A stretch of 64,000 nt of DNA from Rhizophagus irregularis (Eukaryota; Glomeromycota; Glomeromycetes; Glomerales; Glomeraceae), in NCBI RefSeq assembly GCF_026210795.1, contig NC_089443.1, forward strand, positions 2,418,001 through 2,482,000. The letters run 5' to 3'. The position numbers and the translations under genes are program-made. This document shows positions 10,474-21,242 of this stretch, one piece after another (within the stretch, counting starts at the first letter, position 1; every line of letters begins with the position of its first letter). Under the pieces are notes generated by a model, which was given only the letters and a program-made list of their open reading frames with translations, was not told where the DNA came from and searched no databases.

Positions 10474-11382
10474 GGGTCTAGTATATTACGTTATTCCCTA
10501 TATGACAAAAAATTGGAGATCATCTTTTTCTTACTTTCGTTACAAGAAAAAATTTTTTAATATTTTTCAAACTCCTGCTTAAAAATATCTGTTAGAGAGC
10601 CAAAGTTTCTGGTTTTTCAAATAAACTTTAAAAAAGTATAGTATAAATATAGTTTACAACGAAAAACTACTATATGAAGTTAATAGTAGTTGCGAATTCT
10701 CTAAGGTAAGTTGCGAATTCTCTAATTAGACTAACTTTAAATTAACTTAAAACTTGCGAAACTTTGAGACTTAATAATATAGTAATTAGTTAAATAATTT
10801 ATATCAAAAAATTAGCAAGCATCATATTCAAATAAAAATTTTTACTAATACCATTTATTTTTTTATTATCTTAAGTGTATTTGTTCCTTTAAACTAAATA
10901 CAAAATATTTTATGTGTTGTGAAGTAATAATTAGATTATTATAATTTTATAATGAAATGGAAAGGCAAATAAATTAATTTAATAACCTTGAATTATATAT
11001 TTGGCGTTTGTGGAGTTATTATTTTTAATGTACAATATCAATCAAGCAAATGGTATTTTCATTAAGTTTTGTCCATAAAAATATATAGAAATATTAATAA
11101 ATTGTTAAAATGTAGATAGGATACATTATATTTATTATTTGAACATATATTTAATAAAATTCATATGGTAGGTTGAGAAATATTTTATTTTTCCAAGAGT
11201 TTTCTCATCAATTTCGTGGTCACGTAATCATATAAAATGATCGTCATATGGTCATATACAAATGATGACGTAATATACTGGACCCTTAAATTATATAAAG
11301 AAATATTTGAATTATACAATAATTGTTTCAACAGCTTCTAGTTGAAAAGTTGCAATTATATCAGGACCCAGAAATATATACA
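10474..11382. other. AT-rich DNA with no recognised feature
   Basis: This is the spacer between the TTAA-flanked element and the Tigger element. No frame with recognisable protein similarity and no clear terminal repeats are seen. A short direct repeat GTTGCGAATTCTCTAA occurs twice near 10690-10725. Confidence 0.6.
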
Positions 11383-12024
11383 CAGGCAATCTCGATAAAT
11401 CGGATCAGTTGGTTCCAGTAAAAATATCCGATATATCAAGATATCCGATATATCGAAAAAATCTCGCCAAACCGGATTTATATAAAAATATATGAAAAAT
11501 CCAAAATACCAAGAAATCACATGATTTTTCGTTCAAAATTTTCAAAATTTTATTCAAAATGAATATAATTTTATTATTATAAAAGAACTATCTGTCATAC
11601 ATTAAAATCAAAATATTCATTTAGTTTACTTTGCCTTTTTTCATTTATATTATCAAAAAAGATCCTTTTTTTCAATTTAATTAAATTTTTCATTTCTAAA
11701 TTACCAATTTCTAAATCTTTTTGTTGAATATATTTAATTACATTTTCAATGCTATTTAACGCAACTATTGTAGAGATTTCATCTTGCTCCTCTTCCTCTT
11801 CAATTTCCCTTTCATTTGTTCCCTTTACAACGTCAACAATTTCTTGTAATGATAATTCCTCTTCAGCAAGATTTTGCTATTATCAATATTAATATAGTCA
11901 TTCACAGCTAAAGGATCTACGAATCCTAACTCATCAATTAATGATTGTAATTCATGTCCAATATTATCTTCTTCATAATCAGAATTGTCTAAACATTCAG
12001 AATCTTCCATATTATTATTGGGAA

Positions 12025-12460
12025 TAAAGTTGCTTGCTGAAATCAAGTAGTTTAGGCTAAGGCCAAAACTTTTTTAAAACCGAAAGTTTAGGCAATTAAA
12101 AGTAAATTTGCCGAAATTATACAATGCCAAAACTTTTACCGAAAGGCCGAAATTTGGCCGAAATTATTGGCCAACATTAATACTATAATTCTGGCCGGAT
12201 AATGATCGACACATAAATTTCCTTTTATGGAATTTTGTGTAACATTTGTGCGATACATTTCTCCGATTTTACTGGGAAATAAAATTTCCTTTTTTTTGGA
12301 AATTTGTGTAACTTCATGTGACACAATGTCATAATTTCGGCTGAATTTATTTTGACTAAAATTAAGACCGAGCTTCGGCCTAATTTTGGCATTTTTGGCA
12401 TTTGATTTGATTGGCCGAAACCTTTCAGAATTTCCTTTTTAGTTTCGGCAGGCAACCTTA
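12025..12460. mobile_element. hAT-like MITE, AAGGTTGC family (copy 2)
   Basis: The ends are TAAAGTTGCTTGCTGAAATC and, inverted, TAAGGTTGCCTGCCGAAAC. The flanks ATTGGGAA (12017-12024) and ATTGGAAA (12461-12468) form an 8-bp duplication with one mismatch. It sits in the Tigger transposase between the GIL and the acidic tail. Its interior has many copies of TTTTGGCC/GGCCGAAA. It has no coding capacity. Confidence 0.85.
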
Positions 12461-13042
12461 ATTGGAAAGGATTCCAGCTTTAGCCCAACTGTTAAGAATT
12501 GTTTTTTTAGATACTTTTTTCCAGGCATTAGCAATTAAATTGATTGAATCAAAAATATCAATTAAAGTAATGGCTCCTCTTCATAAAAATCATAAGCTTG
12601 AATACGATTTTGTATGTAACAATTTGTGATATTGTACTTTTAAACTATAAATAATGCCTTGATCTAATGGTTGAAGAAATGATGTTGTATTTGGTGGTAA
12701 AAAATGAACCTTAATATTTAAAAGACTATTGATGTTCTCAGATTCATGACATCTAGCATTATTTATTAGTAAAATAATATGCCGATTTTCTCTAAGCATT
12801 TTGGAATTTAATCTTTCAAGATAATGTTTGAAAATACTTCTTTGCATCCAAGCTTTAGAGTTCCAATAATACCAAACAGGGAGAGATCTTTTTTCAATTC
12901 CCTTTAATGCACATGGTATTTCATATTTATGAATAAAAACTAAAGGCAATCTTTCATCCCAGAAGCATTACAAGTTGCCAAATACTAATACGTTTTTTAC
13001 CAAGTACAGGATCATGTGCTATTGTTTTGGATGGTTCTAAAC

Positions 13043-14169
13043 TAAACATGGGGCCCGAAACCTCTGAGAGGATTTCTGAAAGTTTCGGGTTTCGGAATAT
13101 ACGAATCAAAACCTCACCCGAAACCCTAAACAAGTTCCAAAACCCTAAATAAATCCCGAAACCCGAAACTAATTTCAGTTATCTCGAAACTAATCCTGAT
13201 ATCCAGAAACTCGTTGATTGGATAATCACGTGGCAATTTAAATAATTAATAGATCGATATTCAATATATCGTGTTTGATAACCATCTTTACTTTTTACAT
13301 TCAAGCCTTTGGCTGTCTCACATTAATTCACCTGATATAGTTTTTCTTTTAATTTTATTAATTTTCATTCTTCTTTTAATATAGATATCACTTCCCTAGT
13401 ATAGTTTCTACCCCTTACTATGTTATGGATTAGCAGGCCATGCCTTCTCGTCTTGGGAATAACTGAAAAGGTGGGCGGCTTCTCAAATGGGAGTTTCATA
13501 CAATTATATATTTTGATTAGTATTCATATTTTATTATGTAATGTCTTAAATCTCTTGTATGACAGTCTATCTATAACATAAAAATAAAAAATAAAAATAA
13601 AAATGTTTGGACTTAATTGAGAAGTCTTTTTAATAAAATGTCAGATAGTAATTCAATATTGTTATAATTTTAGTTATTTTAATAAAAATTAATTAAGTAA
13701 ATTAATAGGTTTCGGTTATATTTCGGTATATAAAAGTTTCAGGAATTTCGGGTCAGTTTCGGGTTTCAAGTTTCGGAAAAAAAACACCCATCCCGAAACT
13801 AAGTTTCAGTATATACCGAAACCTAAAGGCAGGGTTGTGGTAGTACACCTGTACTAGCAAAATTCTAGTATGTACTGTACTAGCAAAAATTTCGTACAAG
13901 TACTAAGTACACTGTACTAATACAATTATTACTTTTTAGGATATAATTTAACCATTTTAGGTAGATATCATGTGATCAATATTGTTTATATTTATAAAAT
14001 TAACCAATAAAATTTATTAATAGTATGTACTAAAATTGTATTTGTACTAAATTTTCAAGTACAAGTACAGTACTTAGTACTGTACTATACTGTACTAGTA
14101 CTGTACTAGTACAATTCCCAATCCTGCCTAAAGGGTTTCGGGAGGTTTCAGTTTCGGGGCCCATGTTTA
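13043..14169. mobile_element. CCCGAAACC-rich non-autonomous element with 8-bp target duplication
   Basis: The ends are TAAACATGGGGCCCGAAAC and, inverted, TAAACATGGGCCCCGAAAC. The flanks TTCTAAAC at 13035-13042 and 14170-14177 are a perfect 8-bp duplication. Removing the element and one flank restores W-C-L-E-P-S-K-T in the Tigger transposase on the minus strand. Subterminal GTTTCGGGTTTCGG/CCCGAAACCC repeats fill both arms. The 8-bp duplication points to a hAT-like mechanism. A 297-bp MITE is nested at 13830-14126. Confidence 0.85.
13830..14126. mobile_element. hAT-like MITE with GTACTAG palindromes
   Basis: The left end is CAGGGTTGTGGTAGTAC and the inverted right end CAGGATTGGGAATTGTAC. The flanks CCTAAAGG (13822-13829) and CCTAAAGG (14127-14134) are a perfect 8-bp duplication. 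The CAGGR end fits the hAT terminal consensus. Both arms are runs of GTACTAG/CTAGTAC and AGTACAGTAC, so the 297-bp element folds almost end to end. It is the innermost level of a three-deep nest. Confidence 0.9.
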
Positions 14170-15006
14170 TTCTAAACACCAAAAAAGAGCAATTTCATCA
14201 TAGTTTCAGATATCTTTTAGTTCATATGCTTGAAGAATTTCTCGTAATTCAGCTCTCATTTGTGGAAGTTCATCAATAGGAGCACTGCCAGCTTCTCCTT
14301 TTTTTTTATATGTATGCAAATTATTTCTCTGTTTAAAGTTGTTTAACCATCCTGCAAATGCTGAAAAGTTGGTGATATCAAGTAAGTTAGCACACTCCTA
14401 CTGCTTTTTGTTGGATAATAGGCCCATTTATAGTTAAATTTCTTGAAATTTGTTAATCAACCCAAATGCTCATTACTTCTTCTAGTTGTGGATAAACACT
14501 AGATTTTTCATGAAAATTATTTGCATTTAGTAAAGTGGTATTAATGGAAAGCCAATGTTTTGATCTTTTTAAAATATCAGAAACTGTGCTAGTGGAAATT
14601 CCATATTGTGCTGCTAATTGAACACCACTAAGTTTTGATCTCTTTATTTTTCGCAGAGTTCTTTCTTTTGAGCTAATGTTAAAGATTTCTTCTTTTTATT
14701 ATTCGTATCTTTGTTTTCTCTTATGCTAAAGTATATTTTGAAAAAAAAACAGTGAGAAAAATTGTTTGCCTAATTAATAAATGATTGACATAATTATTTT
14801 GGACTCCGAAAAAATTAATACGTCATATCAAGATTTTTTAACTATAGTTGATCTAGAATAAAATCCAATTTATGAAATATCGAGATTTTACTAATAAAGT
14901 TCAATATATCAAGACTATTTTAATATAGATGATTTAGTTCCAGAAGAAAAATCCAAAATAGTGCCAAATCTGGTTTATTGAGGATCCGATTTATCGAGAT
15001 TGCCTA

Positions 15007-15737
15007 TATATATAGGGGTAGAGTACACATACAGATGCGTCGCCATCATAGTGGAATTAGACAGAGTAAAGTTTTAATTTGCGTACAATTTTAGAATTTT
15101 TCATCTATAGTTAGGTCATCAAAATTATGTATTTTTTATCAAAATTTTTATATGTAAAAAATTAGTTTGCGTATTTTTGGCCTAAATTTGGCTAATCTTA
15201 TATATATAATATATTTACTGTACGTACTAACCGTATTGTAATATTTAATATAAATTAAAAGAAATTTCTAAGGGTTAAAAAGTGAAATTTTAGAAAAATA
15301 TTATTAAAAAAATGGTAAATTCTATTTTTTCACATTAGTATTTGCTTTCTTAATCTCATTTAATTTGTTGTCATCAATCTTTCCAGCTGAATCAAATAAA
15401 CCAGGTAATTCCTGATTGATCTTAGCCTTATCTTGTTGTTTTATAAATAATATAGAAGCCATGATAAAATAATTAATAACTTAATGTCTGAAATTTTATT
15501 TGCGTATTTTTGCAGGATTTTCAATATCAGGTGTCAATTATGCATACTACTCATATAAAAAGTCTCTGTGTACAGCTCATAGTAAAAAAATTTTTCACCA
15601 CCTGACCCCTATGGTCCTATATATATATTTCTGGATTCTATTATATCAGTTGTAAACTTAAAATTTGTAAAATAATAAGTCCAATAAGTTTTAGTTTGAT
15701 ATAATATTTCCAAATATAGTTTAATATCAGAAAAATT
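15007..15737. other. Repeat-like AT-rich DNA, no recognised gene
   Basis: The stretch lies between two TATATATA tracts (about 15005-15014 and 15625-15635) and may be an insertion in a TA-rich site. Its ends, AGGGGTAGAGTACAC and ACCTGACCCCTATGG, are only weakly complementary. Three TTTGCGTA(C/T) motifs recur inside. One short frame is listed separately. Confidence 0.4.
15322..15462 (-). CDS. Possible 46-residue small protein, unrecognised
   Basis: A minus-strand frame opens at an ATG (15460-15462) and ends at TAG (15322-15324). It encodes a 46-residue, Lys/Asn-rich, mostly helical-looking peptide starting MASILFIKQQDKAK and ending KKANTNVKK. I recognise no family. It lies in repeat-like DNA between a Tigger element and a MULE remnant, and nothing besides the intact frame argues for expression. 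It could be the tail of an exon, a transposon-borne small protein, or chance. Confidence 0.2.
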   Translation of the reverse strand: MASILFIKQQDKAKINQELPGLFDSAGKIDDNKLNEIKKANTNVKK

Positions 15738-16293
15738 CTAAAAAAAATTCTTGAAACATTTTTCAAATGTTTTATTTGTAAAGTTATTTTTGCATATATA
15801 AAATGCATCTAAAAACTTTGGATAAAAGTTTCCAAGAATTTTTCTCAGATTTTTATTAATAGTTTGCATTATATAAAATGTATAATGAATTGGATAGGTT
15901 TTGTGAAAAAATTTGTCAAATTGCAGAATCAATTGCAAGATTAGCATCAATCATTATTACTGATGATTGCCTTTCTGTTGCCTTTAATATTTCATGAAAA
16001 ACCCAAAGGTGTAATTCCATACTTTCAGGGCTTGAACAAAAAGGGGATGGCCAGAAATTACGTAATTTAATAAAGGGGGGAGGGGGTCAACCTGTGATGA
16101 CGTTACACACGATTTTGATTTTCCATTTTTAGTATATGAATCATCAATTATATTCTCACAGTAAAAAAAGCATATGCTTTGAAATATTTTTCTTTACATA
16201 ATAACTTTACATAATTATTTTACATAATTATTAAATGTAGATTGTGAACTATGCGGCCTTTGCAAGATTTAATACGTTTGTTCTTTTCCTGCA

Positions 16294-18886
16294 ATGAAGC
16301 AAACGTATTTTAAAGAACCGAAATACTCCAAAAATTACCTTATCCAAAGTCCTAAAAATTTATATGAACAATATGTGAATGCCTTTGCATTCAGCGAAAT
16401 GGTAAAAAGTCACAATAAAACACCAAACAAGAAAGTACTACACCAACAAGCTCAAGATAGTTGGCGAGAAGTGAAAAAGGAAGATAAAGAAAATATTCAA
16501 AATCGTATCTTTGAATTACTACGTACACCCATTCGATCTTACCCTTTCACTTTTTACGAACCTGTAGGAGAATCTCAAAGTGAATCTCAAAAAGAATCTC
16601 AAAAACGACCCTTAATACCTTTAGAGAATCCTCCCGAACTATTTGATAATATTCAACCTTCGTCAAATGCAACAGCACAAAAAAATCGCTTGATATTATT
16701 CAAAAGTCTAAAGTTGACTTGTATGAATACAACAATCTATTACGAACAGCATCATCACACGAACTTCGTTCCCAATTCGTCTCAAGTATTAAAAAGCTGG
16801 AGGAAACAATATTAATAGAAGAAAATAGACTTAAAAAGTTGAGGAACAATGCAGCAGCTCAGCAACGAGAGTACGAAAGAAAAAGAAGGAAAATATAGAG
16901 GAAAACATTGTGGAAGTGTATGATACACCAGGTCGTCCGTCATTTTTAATTAAAAATCCTGATCTTTTGGAAAAAATGCATGCGAGTGTTGAATTTGGAG
17001 CAGCAGATTATAAACGACACAAAGAAATAATTAAAGTGCGTACAATCAAGCACTTTCGCGAAAAAATGGACGAAGATTATGGTATTTATATGGCTAAATC
17101 CACGTTGCAAAATTATATGCAACCCAAACATCCAGGATCGAAAGAGGCACAGCGCCATCATCATCCCGCGCAGATTCGTTTTGCAGCTGTTAGAAGAGAC
17201 GAAATGAATAGCCATGTTGACGAACATTACTGCCTGGCATCAGTCAAAGGCGTGAAGTCGTTTGCAACGACTTTTCCTCAAGACGTTTTAATAATTTCGC
17301 AAGATGATAAAGCTAAGGTATTTAAATATTTTTTTTAAATTTTCTCTTTTAATTTTATTATTTTAAATTCTAATTTAAGTTTCGATAGGTTCCACTTGGA
17401 ATGGCTGCTGTTGGAAGGACATTCAAGACCATACAAACAACGAATGAGCCGGTATCCGTTCCCGATCATGACTTTCCTAAAGCCGCAAAGCACAAATTAG
17501 TTCCGTCTGTCTATCTGTTGATAAATCCTTCCGATACGAACGATTCATTACGCTCTGGTAAAGTGCGAATTTTTATTCGCCCGGAATATTTCTTAAGCAC
17601 GTCTTGCGAAACTCATATGGTGGATCTCATGTCAATAACAAAAGAAGAAAATTTTCGTGAGTTTACACATAATGGAGATACTGTAAAACCATTTTGGTGC
17701 TTATTAACTGATGGTGGACCGGACGAAAACCCTCGATTCCTTGCCAACATCACAAAATATCTATTACTTTTTAAGAAACTTGATCTTGATTATCTTACGG
17801 TCTGGAACCCATGCTCCAGGGCAGTCAGCTTATAATCCAGTAGAGAGGAGTATGGCGTCACTTTCTGGAAAATTAGCTGGAGTTGAGTTAAATGCATTTA
17901 CGTATGGTAACCATCTTGGAAGTGTTGAAGGAAAAATTACAATTACGGATAGGGATCTCGGACGTAATAATTTTAGACATGCAGGTGAACGTTTATGCGA
18001 ACTTTGGAGCTGGGATAATATCAATGGGCATCCAGTTATTACCACATACGTTGAGGATCATGATCGGGCAGATTTTTTAGATATAGAAGAGGGATCGTGG
18101 GATTGGATTGATCGGCATGCACAAATTTGTAAGTATTCTCTTGATATAAGGAAGTGCAAAGACCGAAACTGTTGTGCACAACCACGTGCACTGGAGATAC
18201 ATAATCTTTTATCCGCAAACAATGGCTTTTTACCACCCGTTATACGAGGTCTAAGGTTGCTTGTCTAAACCTCTTCAAAATCCTACGATTAGTTTCGTCA
18301 AAATTTTACTATAGATTTATTATAGTTTCGGCAGAGTTTCGGCAGTTTCGGCATTTATAATAAGTTTCGGCAGTTTCGCCTTTCTCCAAAGTTTCGCCAG
18401 TTTTTTAATATAACTTTAATATAGTTTCGGCAGAATTTCGCTTTTCGGCGAAACGCCATCTTGCCTAAACCCCTAGGTTTCGGCAAGCAACCTTAACGAG
18501 GTCATGATGGACATTTTTTAAATTTAATCCATACTCTGGAGTATTTTGGAGAAAAATTGCCGGGCTATGATGAGCACTGTCCTAGCATCACTTCAGATTT
18601 ATATCACAGTTTAACATGTCGAAAATGCTTTAGATATTTCCCATCCAAAGCATTTCTAAAGCAACACACTAAAACAATTCATTCAGGTGAAAGGGTACCA
18701 GTAGAAAGAGTAGCAATAAATGTTGTTATTGAAGCATCCAAATATTTGCAACAGGATTATGAATATAATGCAGAAAGTACACAAGATGATGAGAACGAGA
18801 ATTCAAATGATAATACTTCACAGGAACTTTAAAAAGAAAAGACAACAAAAAGAGGTAGAGGTAGGGCCACGAAATTACAAACATAA
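16294..18886 (+). pseudogene. DDE-type transposase with C-terminal C2H2 finger, decayed
   Basis: The N-terminal region (16294-16890) is basic and ends in a coiled segment (KKLEETILIEENRLKKLRNN). The middle part (16910-17315) includes TPGRPSFLIKNPDLLE and STLQNYMQPKHP. Three acidic positions suit a DDE/DDD core: SQDDKAKV (17300), LLTDGGPDENPR (17705) and YNPVERSMASLSGKL (17840). A GT-AG intron separates 17315 and 17392. After the MITE the frame continues with a C2H2 finger (CRKCFRYFPSKAF then H-x4-H) and an acidic Asn-rich tail. There are at least three frameshifts (near 16680, 16890 and 17800) plus the MITE insertion. I recognise the YNPVER/DGGPDEN pattern as a recurrent eukaryotic family but cannot name its superfamily with confidence. 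Confidence 0.7.
18252..18495. mobile_element. hAT-like MITE, AAGGTTGC family (copy 3)
   Basis: The ends are TAAGGTTGCTTGTCTAAAC and, inverted, TAAGGTTGCTTGCCGAAAC. The flanks ACGAGGTC at 18244-18251 and 18496-18503 are a perfect 8-bp duplication. Taking out the element plus one flank rejoins PPVIRG to HDGHFLNLIHTLEYF in frame. The 244-bp interior is a series of GTTTCGGCAG repeats. Confidence 0.92.
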
Positions 18887-19990
18887 TTAATTCAATAGTA
18901 AAACTTTAGAAATAAGGAAATTTTACATTTAATTATCATGTATTACAGATGCTTAATGATAAATAAAATACATTGAATTTATGAAACAGAAATATAAAAT
19001 TCATTATTTAAACTGTTAAATTTATAAAATATACGCGTTCAATAAAATAAATAAGAGAGATAAATATTTACGTCGTCAAACCTTTTTAACATATCACGTG
19101 ATTGTATGATTTCTTTATTTGGAAATGATGACAGAGGGGGGGAGGGGGGGTAAAAAACTCAAAAATCAAATTACGTAATTTCTGGCCATCCCCATTAAGA
19201 ATATTATTTTAATAATAATTGAATTTTACAAATAATAATAATGCTATACCATAGTGGTTGTTTTATATGTAATATCATTTAATATACAGTCCAAAAATTA
19301 TATTCAATTATCAACTTATTTGAGAGTTATCTATAATAATTTGATAAGTATATTATTATTATCCCATCTTCTAATAATTATTCAGCATGAATTACATTTT
19401 TTTTGATGGTCCAACCAATTGGACATCAAAGTGGTATCATTTAATAGTGATTTAAAAGTTAGATAAAATTTCTGAATAGTTGCATATAAATCTTTAGAAT
19501 ATATTAGTTGTAAAGGATATTTTTCTTCCAAGAATTTTCTTTGAGCTGTTATGCTAAATTTACAATGAGATGTTAAAAACTTGATGTCATTTATCATTTC
19601 AGTTGTAAATTTTTTTTGTTCTTTAAAAGTTATCATTTCTACACTTAAAGAATAATTATGTTCATTTATAAGTTTATTAATAATAATATTTAAATTCAGA
19701 TTTTTGCTTTTATTTAGAACATGAAACATTGATTAAAAATGGATATTTTGTTTTTTTTGTGAAATATTTTTTTTAGATTTTAACTCATATAAACCATCAT
19801 AAATACATAAATATGTTTGATGTCAGATATTGCCTTTTATCTTCATATAATACACAATCTTTTTTTATATGAAAGTAGACCAATTATCAAAAAATGAGCC
19901 ATATTCTTCCCAAGATGAAAAAATCTTGTCACTAAACAGATCAGAATTTGTAATTTCATTGAAAGGATAGGTTAATAAATTTTCTTCAGA

Positions 19991-21242
19991 AAAATAATAT
20001 TTTCATCAAACATTTTATTAGTAGATTAATTTTATAATTTGAAAACAAGGACATCTGGAAGAAACTATTGATAAATATGATTACATCACTGATAATGATT
20101 TTAAATAATATAATAATAATTATTATGATATTAGATTACATGAAATTGTGGTACTAGTATTATAACGCATATGCATTAAAATATAATTATCTATTATTTA
20201 ATAAGTTTGCATTTTAGTTAATTTTAGAATAAAATCCTAAAACTTAAAATTTATATGTAAAAATCAAATCACTGGCATTTTTTTTAAAAATTATCTAAGT
20301 AAAAATCTTTTTGAATTTAGAAAATCTTTTTTTGTTTCACAAAATTGCATATAAAAATACTGTATAAATTATAAAAAAAAAAATTTATGATATCTAATAA
20401 TACTTAGCAATTTCCTAATTATAAACTAAAAATCAAAATATTATGCTATATAGAAAAAATGCCTTTAAAAAAAATAAATGCAGCACCTTTTTGATTCCAT
20501 TTTTCAACTACTCACATTTAATTATTTTTGCATATAATGTCCTTAAATTGATTTAAATTTTTTATTTTCATTATCACTTCATGCAATTCAGAAATGATTC
20601 AATAAAAAAAAAAAATTATTGATTCCAAATTTTGACTAGTATTTTGAATGTTTTTTTTCACAAATTATGTGATTCTGTAATTAGGAATTGTCCAATAATC
20701 CTTTATTATTCATTATGTATACAGCAATGGATTTTTTTGTAAATTGCTTGCACCGGTATAATAAAGTATAAAAAAAGTATAAAAAAATATAAAATCCATC
20801 AAAGTATACGTTATACACAATGAGATAAGCCTGTTATTCCAAGGATATCTAATAAATGCTCCATATACACTGATGCTCCCCTCGTGAATATTTCGGTTAT
20901 TCATTGATACCATGGAATAACTAATGACAAATGATCAAATGACAAATTATTTATGATTATGACAAAGAATTACTGTGCCGTTGGGGTAGTTAGTGCTGGA
21001 ATAAACTCGGAGATATTTAATACATTTATTTACTCTATTCATAATATTTAACATTCAAACACCCATTTATTAAAGTTTTTCATATAAAACATAATTTATC
21101 CATCAAATACGATTAATATAATTAATTGATTTAATCATATTTATCATTAAATTATAATATTCACAATCTTTATGATATTGATAAAATTATTTCTAAGCTC
21201 TATGATAATATAATAGATAATTATTTCCATTCCATGCGCAAA
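19991..21242. other. AT-rich spacer at the transposon/gene-block boundary
   Basis: I see no supported gene. The minus-strand frame at 20713-20913 has no recognisable features. The stretch marks the change from nested transposons to the gene-dense block and would include the 3' side of the carbonic anhydrase gene. Confidence 0.5.

Larger units (their letters stand above)
11383..15006 (-). mobile_element. Tigger/pogo DNA transposon, multiply interrupted
   Basis: Inverted ends AGGCAATCTCGATAAATCGG lie at about 11384 and, reversed, at about 15006. The flanking TA is not clean on either side. The minus strand holds a decayed pogo-type transposase. It has an N-terminal helix-turn-helix region (about 14740-14560, SKLSGVQLAAQYGISTSTVS). 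A DDE_1 catalytic part at 12949-12590 includes NNARCHES and FLPPNTTSFLQPLDQGI. A linker WKKVSKKTILNSWAKAGIL lies near 12500, and an acidic C-terminus (EDSECLDNSDYEEDNI) at 12010-11825. Three later insertions are nested inside: 12025-12460, 13043-14169 and, within the latter, 13830-14126. Without them the element is about 2.06 kb. Confidence 0.85.
16043..19193 (+). mobile_element. DDE transposon of unassigned superfamily, GGGGATGGCC ends
   Basis: Inverted ends of about 26 bp begin GGGGATGGCCAGAAATTACG at 16043 and are mirrored at 19193. Just inside each end is a G-run (GGGGGGAGGGGG at 16075-16086; GGGGGGGAGGGGGGG at 19136-19150). I could not identify a convincing target duplication. The element carries one transposase gene (16294-18886) and is interrupted by a 244-bp MITE at 18252. 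It lies within the MULE remnant. Confidence 0.8.
15738..19990 (-). mobile_element. MULE (FAR1-like) transposase remnant, split by a later element
   Basis: The N-terminal side lies at about 19990-19200 on the minus strand: FSSWEEYGSFFDNW resembles the FAR1 DNA-binding start. The frame at 19729-19382 (ITAQRKFLEEKYPLQ, MINDIKFLTSHCKF, NKLINEHNYSL) follows, then a decayed ILNDITYKTTT. The catalytic continuation is at about 16020-15738: WVFHEILKATERQSSVIMIDANLAIDSAI, then HKTYPIHYTFYIMQTINKNLRK, matching the MULE second acidic region and H-x-C-type stretch in order. The 3,151-bp element at 16043-19193 separates the halves. Several stops and shifts show that it is dead. Terminal repeats were not found. 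Confidence 0.65.

Noticed and set aside
13130-13160. Telomere-like CCCTAAA units
   Set aside because: Only two spaced copies occur within the CCCGAAACC repeats of a MITE; this is not a telomeric array.
20713-20913. 66-codon minus-strand hydrophobic frame
   Set aside because: No family, no splice partner, low-complexity AT-rich context.
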